DNA of 64,000 nucleotides, from assembly GCA_022826885.1 (NCBI GenBank), contig JAJDUB010000014.1, positions 1 to 64,000 of the forward strand, written 5' to 3'. Positions 30,304 through 38,327 of the stretch are shown in pieces. The notes under the pieces were generated by a model. The model was not told the DNA's origin. It saw only the letters and a list, made by a program, of their open reading frames with translations, and searched no databases. The DNA is from Gammaproteobacteria bacterium (GTDB lineage: Bacteria; Pseudomonadota; Gammaproteobacteria; Eutrophobiales; Eutrophobiaceae). Within the stretch, counting starts at the first letter, position 1, and each line of letters begins with the position of its first letter. The position numbers and the translations under genes were made by a program.

Positions 30304-30591
30304 ATGCCCCTTGTACGCAAATCCCTGTCAGCCTGGCTGCTCTCTGCCCTGATCCTGTTCGGGCAGGCATCCGCGCTTGCGCATCAGTTCGGCGAAGATA
30401 TTCTGGAGTGCCGTGATGATTGCGTACAGTGCCTGACGCAGTCCGTATTTGACGGCAAGGCAGTTGCCGCGGTCCATACTAACACCACCCTGCTTGCTGA
30501 TGCGGCGCCCCAGGTCGCGGTTGCAAGCGGGTATCATTCACACGACAGATCCACTACACACGCACGCTCTCCCCCGATATCTCCCGCATAA
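30304..30591 (+). CDS. Small exported CxxC protein, copy 2 of 3 (function unknown)
   Basis: 95 aa; nearly identical to copy 1 after the first few residues. The start at 30304 (MPLVRKSLSAWLL) is chosen by alignment to the other copies and by its distance from the promoter; an in-frame upstream Met at 30214 lies before the promoter. It has a signal peptide ending ALA, a mature start HQFGEDILECRDDCVQC with CxxC at 40-43, and the conserved C-terminal RSPPISPA. It is followed after 68 bp by an intact His-rich TonB receptor, probably in one transcript. Confidence 0.78.
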   Translation: MPLVRKSLSAWLLSALILFGQASALAHQFGEDILECRDDCVQCLTQSVFDGKAVAAVHTNTTLLADAAPQVAVASGYHSHDRSTTHARSPPISPA

Positions 30592-30611
30592 CTTAGTACA
30601 CCTGTTTTTCC

Positions 30612-30632
30612 GAATAACGCCCGGCGTTATTC
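30612..30632. promoter_or_regulatory. 21-bp perfect palindrome, copy 2
   Basis: Same GAATAACGCC / GGCGTTATTC arms with a single central C as at 25282. It ends 27 bases before the receptor ATG, just upstream of the ribosome-binding region GTGGAGG. Confidence 0.7.
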
Positions 30633-30659
30633 CTGATCAGTTTATGTGGAGGTATCCGA

Positions 30660-33362
30660 ATGTTAAGAACTGTTTTCCTGCTGCTCGTGGTTACGGGCAT
30701 TCATGGGCCGCTCGCGTTTGCCGATGAGCCGGCTGGTCACGACCACGCGCCTGCCAGCGGTGAATCCATCGAGGAGGTCAGGGTCACTGCCCATCCGTTT
30801 TCCGAGACCGATGAGCATATCGTCCGTCCTGTGCAGGTCCTGTCAAAAGAAGAGCTGCAAACCCGCAGTATCAGCAATCTCGGTGAAACGGTAGCCAATG
30901 AACCGGGAATCGCCTCCAGCGATTACGGCACGGGAGCAGGCCGTCCTGTCATCCGCGGGCAGAGCGGTAACCGGGTGCAAATACTGGAAAATGGTCTGAG
31001 CACCATGGACCTCGGCGCTTTCAGCGCGGATCACTCGGTGACTACGGAGACGGTGTTGTCTCAGCAGATTGAGATATTCAGCGGTCCCGCGACGCTGCTG
31101 TTCGGCAGCGCCGCAAGCGGCGGCATTATCAATGTTGTGACTGACAGAATACTCGATTATGTGCCCGACGAGTTGGAAGGCGAGGTGGCCCTGCAATATG
31201 AAACCGTTTCGGACGGCATGACCGGCGCCGGCAGGTTGAATTTCGGGGCAGGTAATTTTGCCTTTCATATTGATGGAATGACGCGTGATATGGATGATTA
31301 CAATATCCCGGGATTTGCCGAGCTGGAACCGGGTGAATCCATACGCGGCACCCTGGCCAACAGCAACCGCAAGACGGACCAGATATCGGGTGGTTTATCC
31401 TGGGTCGGCGCGCGCGGCTATGCCGGATTTTCCGTGAGCCGCTATGAGAACGAGTACGGGTTACCGGGACATCATCACCATCATGGTGACGAGCATGACC
31501 ACGGCCATGGCCCGGTCGACATGCATTTACACGATGATGACGATGATCACGACCATGATGAAGACGAACATCATGACGATGAAGACGGCGATCACGACCA
31601 TGATGAAGATGAACATCATGATGACGAAGACGGCGATCACGACCATGATGAAGATGAACATCATGACGATGAAGACGGCGATCACGACCATGATGAAGAC
31701 GAACATCATGATGACGAAGAAGGTGATCACGACCATGATGAAGACGAACATCATGATGACGAAGACGGCGATCACGACCATGATGAAGACGAACATCATG
31801 ACGATGACGATATGGACCACCATGATGATGAAGACGAACATCATGACGATGACGATATGGACCACCATGATGATGAGGACGAGCATCATGACGATGACGA
31901 TATGGACCACCATGATGATGAAGACGAACATCATGACGATGACGATATGGACCACCATGATGATGAAGACGAGCATCATGACGATGACGATATGGACCAC
32001 CATGATGACGAAGACGAACATCATGACGATGACGAGCATCATGATGAGGGTGATGACCACGGCCATGACGACGAAGACGGCGACCACGGTCATGACGAGG
32101 AAGACGGGCATGCCGATGAGGAGGAAGGAGGCGCACGCATTGAAATGGAACAGACTCGCTACGATTTTGTCGCAGCCCTGGATGATCCGTTGCCCGGCCT
32201 GAGTCGCGTCAAGTTACGCTTGGGGTATAACGACTATAAGCACGTAGAGGGCGAGGAATCGGCGGGCACAGTGTTCGATAATGAGGAGGTGGAAGGCCGC
32301 GTCGAGCTTCTGCATAACCCCATCGGCGGCTGGTTTGGTGTTGTCGGTGTCCATTATCGGCACCAGGACTTCACAGCCGTAGGCGCGGAGAGTTTTGTTC
32401 CGCCCTCGGAACTGGAGTCGTTCGGGGTTTTTCTCCTCGAAAAGACGGATATCGGACGGGTGCATATTGAACTGGGCGCGCGCTATGAACACCAGGATTC
32501 AGACGCAGAGACCGGCGATAAAAATAGTTACGACCTGTTCAGCGCCTCCGGCGGCTTGAACTGGGATTACGCCCCGGGCTACCAGGTTGGCCTGTCTGTC
32601 AGCCATTCCGAGAGGGCGCCCGCGCTTGGGGAGTTGTATGCGCTGGGCCCCCACCTGGCGACCACGACGTTTGAGATCGGTGATACCGGTCTTGATAAGG
32701 AAAAGTCCAATAACATCGATATCTACTGGCGCAAGACGGCAGGGAAATTCACCGTTTCGGCTAATTTCTTCTACAACCGGATTGACGATTACATCTACAA
32801 GCAGGAACAGGACCTGAACGGTGATGGTTTTGCCGACCGGGTGACGGAGAATTTTGACGGCGACCCGGCCAATATCCTGGCCCCGGGAGTCGATGAAGAG
32901 TTGTTTCTGATTTACATGAGCCAGGACGATGCGGAATTCATGGGTTTCGAGGCGGAAACCCGGGCGCGGCTGATGGATACCGACCAGGGCAGGATGGTGT
33001 TGCGTTTATGGGCGGACTACGTGGAAGGCGAACGCAGCAACAACATCAACCTGCCGCGCATTACTCCCTGGCGCTTTGGTTCAGGTCTCACGTATTCACG
33101 CGGCGATTTTTATTCGACTGTGAACTATACGCGTGTGAATGAACAGGACAGTACTGCGCCGCTGGAGACGGAGACAGGTGGCTATCACCTGCTGGACATC
33201 CAAGCCGATTACACGTTCAGGATGGGCGGTAACACGGTGACGTTGTTTGCCCGTGCTTCCAATCTGCTTGATGAGGAGATACGCCGGCATGTTTCCTTTG
33301 TGAAAGATCAGGCGCCGTTGCCGGGGCGCTCCGGTATTTTCGGCATGCGTGTTGCGTTTTAG
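30660..33362 (+). CDS. TonB-dependent outer-membrane receptor with long His/Asp/Glu-rich loop (ZnuD-like), copy 2
   Basis: A 900-aa outer-membrane receptor, predicted to import zinc or another divalent metal with energy from TonB. It has a signal peptide (residues 1-21), a TonB-box-like EVRVTA, a plug domain (TRSISNLGETVANEPGIASS...RPVIRGQSGNRVQILENG...EIFSGPATLLFGSAASGGIINV) and a C-terminal barrel ending in Phe (FGMRVAF). An insertion at about residues 270-490, after GLPGHHHHHGDEH, is almost only His, Asp and Glu, in 15-residue repeats; it would lie in an extracellular loop. His-rich loops are known in the zinc receptor ZnuD, but this one is much longer. GTGGAGG lies before the ATG. Confidence 0.92.
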   Translation: MLRTVFLLLVVTGIHGPLAFADEPAGHDHAPASGESIEEVRVTAHPFSETDEHIVRPVQVLSKEELQTRSISNLGETVANEPGIASSDYGTGAGRPVIRGQSGNRVQILENGLSTMDLGAFSADHSVTTETVLSQQIEIFSGPATLLFGSAASGGIINVVTDRILDYVPDELEGEVALQYETVSDGMTGAGRLNFGAGNFAFHIDGMTRDMDDYNIPGFAELEPGESIRGTLANSNRKTDQISGGLSWVGARGYAGFSVSRYENEYGLPGHHHHHGDEHDHGHGPVDMHLHDDDDDHDHDEDEHHDDEDGDHDHDEDEHHDDEDGDHDHDEDEHHDDEDGDHDHDEDEHHDDEEGDHDHDEDEHHDDEDGDHDHDEDEHHDDDDMDHHDDEDEHHDDDDMDHHDDEDEHHDDDDMDHHDDEDEHHDDDDMDHHDDEDEHHDDDDMDHHDDEDEHHDDDEHHDEGDDHGHDDEDGDHGHDEEDGHADEEEGGARIEMEQTRYDFVAALDDPLPGLSRVKLRLGYNDYKHVEGEESAGTVFDNEEVEGRVELLHNPIGGWFGVVGVHYRHQDFTAVGAESFVPPSELESFGVFLLEKTDIGRVHIELGARYEHQDSDAETGDKNSYDLFSASGGLNWDYAPGYQVGLSVSHSERAPALGELYALGPHLATTTFEIGDTGLDKEKSNNIDIYWRKTAGKFTVSANFFYNRIDDYIYKQEQDLNGDGFADRVTENFDGDPANILAPGVDEELFLIYMSQDDAEFMGFEAETRARLMDTDQGRMVLRLWADYVEGERSNNINLPRITPWRFGSGLTYSRGDFYSTVNYTRVNEQDSTAPLETETGGYHLLDIQADYTFRMGGNTVTLFARASNLLDEEIRRHVSFVKDQAPLPGRSGIFGMRVAF
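31555..32035 (+). repeat. 45-bp tandem repeats coding the His/Asp/Glu tract (copy 2 receptor)
   Basis: Two consecutive arrays: about five units encoding DGDHDHDEDEHHDDE (31555-31800) and about five encoding DMDHHDDEDEHHDDD (31804-32035). Units differ mainly by synonymous GAT/GAC, GAA/GAG and CAT/CAC changes. They are in frame and coding, not a CRISPR array. Confidence 0.9.
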
Positions 33363-33375
33363 TTGGAAAGAGCTG

Positions 33376-33409
33376 GTACCCTTTCCTCAATATTGACTGG
33401 AAAGGGTAC
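33376..33409. promoter_or_regulatory. Inverted repeat overlapping the copy-3 promoter
   Basis: GTACCCTTTCC (33376-33386) is exactly complementary to GGAAAGGGTAC (33399-33409) with a 12-base gap that contains the -35 TTGACT. It may be an operator, or a transcript hairpin ending the upstream receptor gene; no T-run follows. Confidence 0.5.
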
Positions 33410-33422
33410 TATGCCCTATAAT
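33393..33422 (+). promoter_or_regulatory. Sigma70-type promoter of module copy 3
   Basis: TTGACT (33393-33398), 18-base spacer, perfect TATAAT (33417-33422). The -10 ends 10 bases before the ATG at 33433, as in copies 1 and 2. Confidence 0.7.
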
Positions 33423-33432
33423 TAGTCTGGAT

Positions 33433-33720
33433 ATGTACCCGGACAACAAACGCCTCTCTGCGTGGCTGCTCAGTGTCCTGATCCTGTTCGGGCAGACCGC
33501 GGCGCTCATTCACCAGTCCGAGCACGATGTACTGGAGTCCCATAACTATTGCACGCAATGCCTGACGCAATCGGTATTTGACGGCAAGCTGGTTGTTCCG
33601 GTTCATACTTACTCGATTCTGCCGGCTGACACAGCGTCCCTGGACGCGGCTGAAAGCCCGTTTCATTCATACCACACAGCCACTTTACGCACACGCTCCC
33701 CCCCGATATCTCCTGCATAA
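33433..33720 (+). CDS. Small exported CxxC protein, copy 3 of 3 (function unknown)
   Basis: 95 aa, the most diverged of the three copies. The signal peptide (RLSAWLLSVLILFGQTAAL) and C-terminal TRSPPISPA are kept. The metal-like site reads ESHNYCTQC: the CxxC at 40-43 is retained but the extra cysteine at 36 is Ser, so the CxxC pair and nearby His are the conserved core. It lies 70 bp after the copy-2 receptor and 68 bp before the copy-3 receptor, with its own promoter. Confidence 0.75.
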   Translation: MYPDNKRLSAWLLSVLILFGQTAALIHQSEHDVLESHNYCTQCLTQSVFDGKLVVPVHTYSILPADTASLDAAESPFHSYHTATLRTRSPPISPA

Positions 33721-33741
33721 CTCGTAAGACCTGTTTGATCA

Positions 33742-33760
33742 AATAACGCCCGGCGTTATT
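33742..33760. promoter_or_regulatory. Palindrome, copy 3 (19 bp)
   Basis: AATAACGCC and GGCGTTATT around a central C. The outermost G/C pair of the other two copies is lost here (A instead of G on the left). Position relative to the receptor ATG is the same as in copy 2. Confidence 0.7.
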
Positions 33761-33788
33761 CCTGATAAGTTTATGTGGAGGTATCCGA

Positions 33789-36395
33789 ATGTTAAGAACT
33801 GTTTTCCTGCTGCTCGTGGTGACGGGCATTCATGGGCCGCTCGCGTTTGCCGATGACGCGTCCGGCCACGATCCCGCGGAGGAAGGAGGAGAACATGCTC
33901 TTGCAGGTGGTGAGTCTATCGTGGAGATCAAGGTCACTGCCGACCCGTTATCCGAGATCGATACCGATATAGTCAGACCTGTCCAGGTCCTGTCGAAAGA
34001 GGAACTGAAATCCCGCAGTATCCGTAACATTGGTGAAACGGTTGCCAATGAACTGGGCGTTGCGTCCAGTGATTACGGCACGGGCGTGGGCCGTCCCATT
34101 ATCCGCGGACTGGGCGGCAGCCGCGTGCAGGTGCTGGAAAATGGACTCAGCACAATGGATGCCGCTATTATCGGCGCTGATCACCCGGTTGCGACGGAGT
34201 CTGTACTGGCCCAGCAGGTTGAGATATTTCGCGGTCCGGCGACACTGCTTTTCGGCAGTGGCGCAACCGGCGGGATCGTCAATTTCGTGAACGGCCGGAT
34301 ACTGGATTATGTGCCTGACGACCTCGAAGCTGAGGTATCCCTGCAATATGAAACCGTCTCGGACGGAATGACCGGCGCAGGCAGCATGAATTTCGGAGCA
34401 GGTAATTTTGCCTTCCATATTGACGGCATGGCGCGTAATACCGACGACTACAATATCCCGGGATTTGCCGAGATCGAACCGGGTGAATCCCGGCGGGGTG
34501 TCCTGGATAACAGTAGTATAGATACGGAGAATATATCAGGAGGTCTGTCCTGGATCGGCCAGCGCGGGTATTTCGGGTTTTCCGTCAGTAGATATGAAAA
34601 CAACCATGGCATCCCGGGACACCATCACCATGGTGATGACCACGGCCATGGCCACGGCCTGGATGACATGGACCTGCACGAAGATGAACACGACCATGAT
34701 GAAGAAGACGAACATCATGATGAAGACGATGAACATGGCCATGATGAAGAAGACGAACATCATGACGAGGACGATGAACACGACCATGATGAAGAAGACG
34801 AACATCATGACGAGGATGATGAACACGGCCATGATGAGGAAGACGAGCATCATGACGAGGATGAAGACCATCATGATGAAGAAGACATGGATCACCATGA
34901 CGATGAGGACGAGCATCATGAAGATGAGGACATGGACCACCATGACGATGACGAGCATCATGAAGATGAAGACATGGATCACCATGACGACGAGGACGAG
35001 CATCATGATGAGGACGAAGAACATCATGACGACGAGGACACACACGATCATGATGAAGAAGACGAGCATCATGACGAGGATGATGAACACGGCCATGATG
35101 ATGAAGAAGACGGCCATGATGATGAGGAAGACGGCCATGATGATGAGGAAGAAGGTGGTGTACGCACCGATATGAGACAGACCCGTTACGATTTTGTCGC
35201 AGCCCTGGATGATCCGTTGCCCGGCCTGAGCCGCATCAAGGTGCGCTGGGGTTTCAATGACTATGAACACGATGAAATCGAACCGAATGGGAATGTAGGC
35301 ACAGCCTTTGACAATGAAGAGGTGGAAGGCCGCGTCGAGTTCATTCACAACCCCATCGGCAACTGGAGCGGCGTTGTCGGCTTCCATTACCGGCACAAGG
35401 ACTTCGCGGCCGTAGGCGAAGAGAGTTTTGTCCTGCCGTCCAAACTTGAGTCGGTCGGGTTCTTTATCCTTGAAAGAACTGATATAGGACCGTTGCATAT
35501 CGACCTGGGAGCCAGGTTTGGGCACCAGGATTCGAGCGCAGAGACCGGTGATAAAAATAGTTACGACCTGTTCAGCGCCTCCGGCGGCCTGAACTGGGAT
35601 TATGCCCCTGGCTACCAGCTCGGACTTTCAGTCAGCCATTCAGAGAGAGCGCCGTCGATTGAGGAGTTATATGCGATGGGCCCGCACCTGGCGACCGCGA
35701 CATTTGAGATCGGCGATACCAACCTCGATAAGGAGAAATCCAATAATATTGATATCTACTGGCGCAAAACGGCAGGGAAATTCACTGTTACAGCTAATTT
35801 CTTCTATAACCGGATTGACGATTTCATCTATAAGCAAGAGCAGGACCTGAATGGGGACGGTTTTGCCGACCGGGTGCCGGAAAACTTTGACGGCAACCCG
35901 GCAAATATCCTGGACCCGGAAGACGAAGACGAGCCGTTACTGGTTTACCTGAGTCAGGACGATGTGGAATTCATGGGGTTTGAAGCGGAGACCCGGGCGC
36001 GACTGATGGATACCGACCAGGGCAGGATGGTGTTGCGTTTATGGGCGGACTACGTGGAAGGCGAACGCAGCAACGATATCAACCTGCCGCGTATCACACC
36101 CTGGCGCTTTGGTTCAGGACTTACATATTCGCGAGGACCCTTGCATGCGACTGTCAACTATACCCGCGTGAATGAACAGGACAGTACTGCGCCGTTGGAG
36201 ACTGAGACAGGCGGCTATCACCTGCTGGATATCCATGCCGATTACACGTTCAGGATGGGCGGTAACACGGTATCGCTGTTTGCCCGTGCTTCCAACCTGC
36301 TTGATGAGGAGATACGCCGGCATATTTCATTTGTGAAAGATCAGGCGCCGTTGCCGGGACGTTCCGGTATTTTCGGTCTGCGCCTTGCGTTCTAG
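33789..36395 (+). CDS. TonB-dependent outer-membrane receptor with His/Asp/Glu-rich loop (ZnuD-like), copy 3
   Basis: An 868-aa paralogue of the receptor at 30660, with near-identical signal peptide and highly similar plug and barrel (RPIIRGLGGSRVQVLENG, FFYNRIDDFIYKQEQDLNGDGFADR, C-terminal FGLRLAF). Its metal-ligand-rich insertion is at about residues 277-458, between GIPGHHHHGDDHGHGHG and DDEEEGG. The repeats are less regular than in the sister protein and use the unit DEEDEHHDEDDEHGH. The plug differs where the sister has a longer acidic N-terminus. Differences in the tract may tune metal affinity or choice. The role in metal uptake is inferred from ZnuD-like features and neighbours. Confidence 0.92.
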   Translation: MLRTVFLLLVVTGIHGPLAFADDASGHDPAEEGGEHALAGGESIVEIKVTADPLSEIDTDIVRPVQVLSKEELKSRSIRNIGETVANELGVASSDYGTGVGRPIIRGLGGSRVQVLENGLSTMDAAIIGADHPVATESVLAQQVEIFRGPATLLFGSGATGGIVNFVNGRILDYVPDDLEAEVSLQYETVSDGMTGAGSMNFGAGNFAFHIDGMARNTDDYNIPGFAEIEPGESRRGVLDNSSIDTENISGGLSWIGQRGYFGFSVSRYENNHGIPGHHHHGDDHGHGHGLDDMDLHEDEHDHDEEDEHHDEDDEHGHDEEDEHHDEDDEHDHDEEDEHHDEDDEHGHDEEDEHHDEDEDHHDEEDMDHHDDEDEHHEDEDMDHHDDDEHHEDEDMDHHDDEDEHHDEDEEHHDDEDTHDHDEEDEHHDEDDEHGHDDEEDGHDDEEDGHDDEEEGGVRTDMRQTRYDFVAALDDPLPGLSRIKVRWGFNDYEHDEIEPNGNVGTAFDNEEVEGRVEFIHNPIGNWSGVVGFHYRHKDFAAVGEESFVLPSKLESVGFFILERTDIGPLHIDLGARFGHQDSSAETGDKNSYDLFSASGGLNWDYAPGYQLGLSVSHSERAPSIEELYAMGPHLATATFEIGDTNLDKEKSNNIDIYWRKTAGKFTVTANFFYNRIDDFIYKQEQDLNGDGFADRVPENFDGNPANILDPEDEDEPLLVYLSQDDVEFMGFEAETRARLMDTDQGRMVLRLWADYVEGERSNDINLPRITPWRFGSGLTYSRGPLHATVNYTRVNEQDSTAPLETETGGYHLLDIHADYTFRMGGNTVSLFARASNLLDEEIRRHISFVKDQAPLPGRSGIFGLRLAF
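34681..35160 (+). repeat. Irregular tandem repeats coding the His/Asp/Glu tract (copy 3 receptor)
   Basis: First half: about four units of the DEEDEHHDEDDEHGH type (45 bp). Second half: mixed units such as DMDHHDDEDEHHED, then DDEEDGH triplets. They are less uniform than in the copy-2 receptor, indicating that the two arrays expanded independently. Confidence 0.85.
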
Positions 36396-36408
36396 CCAGT
36401 TGATTCAG

Positions 36409-36450
36409 GGAAGCTCTGACAAGTCCATGATAGACTTGTTCAGGGCTTCC
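36409..36450. repeat. Imperfect hairpin, GAAGCTCTGA family
   Basis: GGAAGCTCTGACAAGTC (36409-36425) pairs with GACTTGTTCAGGGCTTCC (36433-36450) with one bulge and one mismatch. It follows the receptor gene and may act as its terminator, but related sequences follow the CDF gene (38288) and aapM (47896), so it is a dispersed repeat. Confidence 0.7.
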
Positions 36451-36520
36451 TTAGCGTTGCCTTTTGTGAAAAGCAGGTGTTATTCTGGCGTCACCCTTGG
36501 AATGGAAGACAGTCATCCTC

Positions 36521-37366
36521 ATGTTATTACTGGAGATCAAGCTTGTAGCCGCACTGGCGATCCTCGCCGTCGGAATCGTCGGCGGAATGATCCCGCTCCT
36601 TGCGGCCCGCCATGACGCCAGCCGCCGCTTTCTCTCATTGGGCAACGCCCTGGCGGGCGGGATCTTTCTCGGCGCAGGGTTCATTCACCTGCTTCCCGAA
36701 GCAGGCGAAGCGCTGGAGGGAGTGGTCGATTATCCCCTCGCGCCGTTGCTGGCGGCAGTCGGCGTTGTCGCGCTGCTGCTGATTGACCGGGTATTGTTTG
36801 AAACCAGCCACGCCAGGGGGGCGGATGAGAACGCTGAGGCGCGTCAGCCGATTTATCCCCTGGTGTTGCTGGTGGTTCTGTCGGTTCACTCCGTCATTGC
36901 CGGCATTGCCCTCGGTATCGAGTCCGAGGTGGCCGCATCCCTGCTGGTCATGATCGCCATCCTGTCCCACAAAGGTTCTGCCGCCTTCGCGCTCATCGTG
37001 AGCGTGCAGGCTGCCGGCGCGGACCGCCGGCGTCTTCTGCGGGTGCTGACCATATTCGTCGTGATGTCGCCGCTGGGGATCCTGTTCGGGACGGTGGCCT
37101 CCGGCATATATGAAGGGGATACAGCACTGTTGATCGAAGGGGTTTTCAACGCATTGGCTGCAGGAACCTTCGTCTACGTGGCCATCCTGGATGTGATCGA
37201 TTCGGAAATGTACAGGTCGGATGACCGTATCGCGCATTACATGCGCAGTTCCCTGCTCGGTGATGAGGACGCGCCGATGCCCGAGCACGACACGGACCGC
37301 ATGTACAAATTTATCCTGATATTTGTCGGTCTTGTAAGCATGGCTGTACTGGCGCTATGGGTTTAG
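36521..37366 (+). CDS. ZIP-family metal permease
   Basis: An inner-membrane protein of about 281 aa with roughly eight hydrophobic helices and a GxxxHLLPEA segment (GAGFIHLLPEA) in the second helix region. The central helices carry the metal-pathway residues in VLSVHSVIAGIALGIE (H, then S/G/E) and ILSHKGSAAFAL (the HK variant of the usual HKxxE), as in ZIP proteins that carry Zn, Fe or Mn. A TTG at 36497 in the same frame would add eight residues; ATG 36521 is preferred. It overlaps the CDF gene by 10 bp, so an importer and an exporter appear to share one transcript. Direction of transport cannot be told from sequence. Confidence 0.85.
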   Translation: MLLLEIKLVAALAILAVGIVGGMIPLLAARHDASRRFLSLGNALAGGIFLGAGFIHLLPEAGEALEGVVDYPLAPLLAAVGVVALLLIDRVLFETSHARGADENAEARQPIYPLVLLVVLSVHSVIAGIALGIESEVAASLLVMIAILSHKGSAAFALIVSVQAAGADRRRLLRVLTIFVVMSPLGILFGTVASGIYEGDTALLIEGVFNALAAGTFVYVAILDVIDSEMYRSDDRIAHYMRSSLLGDEDAPMPEHDTDRMYKFILIFVGLVSMAVLALWV

Positions 37367-38286
37367 AACACAGTCGCGATTATTCCCATGATCTACGTAG
37401 CGCCGGCAAGCGCAACCTGATCATTGCCTTTGCACTGATCGCCGGCTTCATGTTCGTCGAGGTTATCGGCGGCATCCTGTCCGGCAGCCTCGCCCTGCTG
37501 GCCGACGCGGGGCACATGTTGACCGACGCGGCGTCCATCGGGCTTGCACTGCTGGCCATGCATTTTGCCGGCAGGCCGCACTCGGTGCAACTCACCTTCG
37601 GCTATCACCGGCTTGAAATCCTGGCTGCCCTGGTGAATGCGCTGGCACTCTGGCTGATCGCGGCCTGGGTTATCTATGAAGCCTATGGGCGCTTCAAGGT
37701 CGCGCCGGAAGTGGACGGTGGAATCATGCTGTCCATAGGCGCCATCGGCCTGTGCGTCAATCTCGGCGCGGCCTGGATCCTGCACAAGTCGTCCGGACAC
37801 AACATCAATATCCAGGGAGCATTTCTGCACGTACTCGCGGACCTGCTGGGTTCGGTCGGCGTGATCGTTTCCGGTATCCTGGTCTGGACATTCGGCTGGA
37901 CGCTCGCGGACCCGGCGGTCAGTGTCGTTATTGCTGCCCTGATCCTGGCAAGCAGTTGGCGGCTGATGGCGAAGGCCGTCCATGTGCTGCTCGAAGGCGC
38001 TCCCGAACATGTCGATATCTGCAGCCTGTGCAGCGAACTGGAAGCGGTGGACGGTGTCACCCTGGTGCATGACATCCATGTATGGACGCTCTCGTCCGGC
38101 AACGAAGCGCTCACCGCCCACGTGCTTATCGAACCTGACTATCCGGGCGACGTTGAAGCCCTGCGCCTGCGCCTGCGGGATATCGTTTACCACGATTTCG
38201 GTATCGGACACATCACCCTGCAGGTGGAAAAATCACTGGAGGGATGTACCGAGGACCACCACTTCAATCACCTGGCGGCATCTTAA
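37357..38286 (+). CDS. Cation diffusion facilitator, zinc-type (CzcD-like)
   Basis: A 309-aa inner-membrane antiporter that should expel Zn2+ (or Co/Cd) against protons. Six helices; the intramembrane site is HxxxD in helix 2 (DAGHMLTD) and HxxxD in helix 5 (LHVLAD), the pattern of zinc-specific members. The cytoplasmic C-terminal domain has VHDIHVWTLSSG and ends EDHHFNHL. Unlike many CzcD proteins there is no long His-rich loop between helices 4 and 5. It overlaps the ZIP gene by 10 bp and closes the metal island. Confidence 0.93.
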   Translation: MGLEHSRDYSHDLRSAGKRNLIIAFALIAGFMFVEVIGGILSGSLALLADAGHMLTDAASIGLALLAMHFAGRPHSVQLTFGYHRLEILAALVNALALWLIAAWVIYEAYGRFKVAPEVDGGIMLSIGAIGLCVNLGAAWILHKSSGHNINIQGAFLHVLADLLGSVGVIVSGILVWTFGWTLADPAVSVVIAALILASSWRLMAKAVHVLLEGAPEHVDICSLCSELEAVDGVTLVHDIHVWTLSSGNEALTAHVLIEPDYPGDVEALRLRLRDIVYHDFGIGHITLQVEKSLEGCTEDHHFNHLAAS

Positions 38287-38287
38287 A

Positions 38288-38327
38288 GAAGCTCTGAACC
38301 AGTCCATCCCGGACTTGCCGGTTTATT
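38288..38327. repeat. Degenerate GAAGCTCTGA-family element
   Basis: GAAGCTCTGAACCAGTCCATCC followed by GGACTTGCC, a partly decayed version of the hairpin at 36409. It fills the gap between the CDF gene and the convergent membrane-protein gene and overlaps the latter's stop codon. Confidence 0.55.

Noticed and set aside
31555-32035. Regular 45-bp repeats considered as a possible CRISPR array
   Set aside because: No unique spacers between the repeats; they are contiguous, in frame and code for H/D/E units of a receptor; no cas genes.
31129-32136. Long minus-strand open frames opposite the His-rich tract (335 and 194 codons), one highly hydrophobic (Val/Ile/Met/Phe)
   Set aside because: They are reverse-frame images of the GAT/GAC-CAT/CAC repeats, with no ribosome-binding site or conserved motif; the plus-strand receptor is clearly the real gene.
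34536-35525. Minus-strand open frame of 329 codons opposite the second receptor
   Set aside because: Same cause: low-complexity shadow of the His/Asp/Glu tract.
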